Positions 63,596 to 64,000 of a stretch of DNA of 64,000 bases are shown here, piece by piece. Numbering within the stretch: position 1 is the stretch's first letter; each line of letters begins with the position of its first letter. Position numbers and translations under genes: made by a program. The stretch comes from Kryptolebias marmoratus (taxonomy: Eukaryota > Chordata > Actinopteri > Cyprinodontiformes > Rivulidae), in contig NC_051449.1 of the NCBI RefSeq assembly GCF_001649575.2, positions 16,689,776 to 16,753,775 of the forward strand, written 5' to 3'. The notes under the pieces were generated by a model that worked only from the letters and a program-made list of their open reading frames with translations, ran no database searches and was not told where the DNA came from.

Positions 63596-64000
63596 AAAGC
63601 CCTGGTTCGGGATTGTCAGGTTTCTCTGACGTCGAAGAGAAAACAACAGCTTGGTGGTAGACAGACTACAGGACTCAGATATCAGGTAAGTGAATTTATT
63701 TACAGTAAGGAGTGAGATGACCGGAACGGAAGTGGAATCTGAAAAGCGGAGGAGAAACGGTAAGTGATCAAACGAGGATCTTAAGCGAGCGATAAACGAA
63801 TCAACTGATTGGAGGCTTACTAAATAGTCAGGTGAGGTTCTGCATCGGTTGTTGAGGAAGACAAAAAACATCAACGAGGAATCAAGGCTGGGTCGTTGCA
63901 GATGGGACCGGAACCAGACTGGAACGTCAGGCAGACAGGAACTCACTAAGAGGACGAATACAAAAACACAGGTAAGTTAATCTGTAACTTTACAGGCAGG
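63596..64000 (+). repeat. Repeat-like block with several strong splice-donor matches
   Basis: GC-balanced, with CAGGTAAGT at 63683-63691 and 63969-63977 and CGGTAAGTG at about 63758. The phrasing (GGAACCAGACTGGAACG, GGCAGACAGGAACTCAC) recalls interspersed fish repeats, but I cannot name one. The block runs off the window. Confidence 0.35.

Overview
The window is a piece of a ray-finned fish (teleost) chromosome. It is AT-rich, intron-like DNA with no bacterial-style coding, and it carries Tc1-like transposons, a fish-type LINE tail, many (CA)n microsatellites and several dispersed repeat families. Only two protein-coding exons can be supported. Both are on the minus strand and both belong to one gene, delta-catenin 2 (ctnnd2; the a or b paralogue cannot be told). 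The exon at 36833-36969 encodes the N-terminal segment from MPVPE to ASVKEQ. The exon at 16095-16207 encodes the coiled coil from ELQFERL to GSMTSI. The two join in phase 0 and read continuously, as in the vertebrate protein. The exon with the start codon lies above base 64000, and the rest of the gene (serine/proline-rich region, armadillo repeats, PDZ-binding tail) lies below base 1.

Layout by the numbering of these exons (the start-codon exon counted as 1): 1-16094 is the 5' part of intron 3; 16095-16207 is exon 3; 16208-36832 is intron 2 (about 20.6 kb); 36833-36969 is exon 2; 36970-64000 is the 3' part of intron 1. All the rest is intronic or antisense to the intron. The introns hold at least twelve loci of one unclassified dispersed repeat (here 'family A', present in both orientations and sometimes fold-back), two decayed Tc1-like elements, a 5'-truncated LINE, a hAT-like candidate with a near-perfect 8-bp target duplication, two TTAA-flanked MITE-like elements, three copies of a second unclassified repeat ('family C'), a tandem array rich in AGGTCA motifs, and numerous simple repeats.

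No nested gene, RNA gene or CRISPR array was found, and no convincing new multi-gene system. The points most worth a second look are the (GT)10 tract that forms the exon 3 splice donor, the perfect RFX X-box palindrome near 60.4 kb, the AGGTCA tandem array, the palindromic arrangement of family A, and several repeat-free, higher-complexity patches that could be conserved enhancers of ctnnd2. Repeat family names are from recall of fish repeats, not from a database search.
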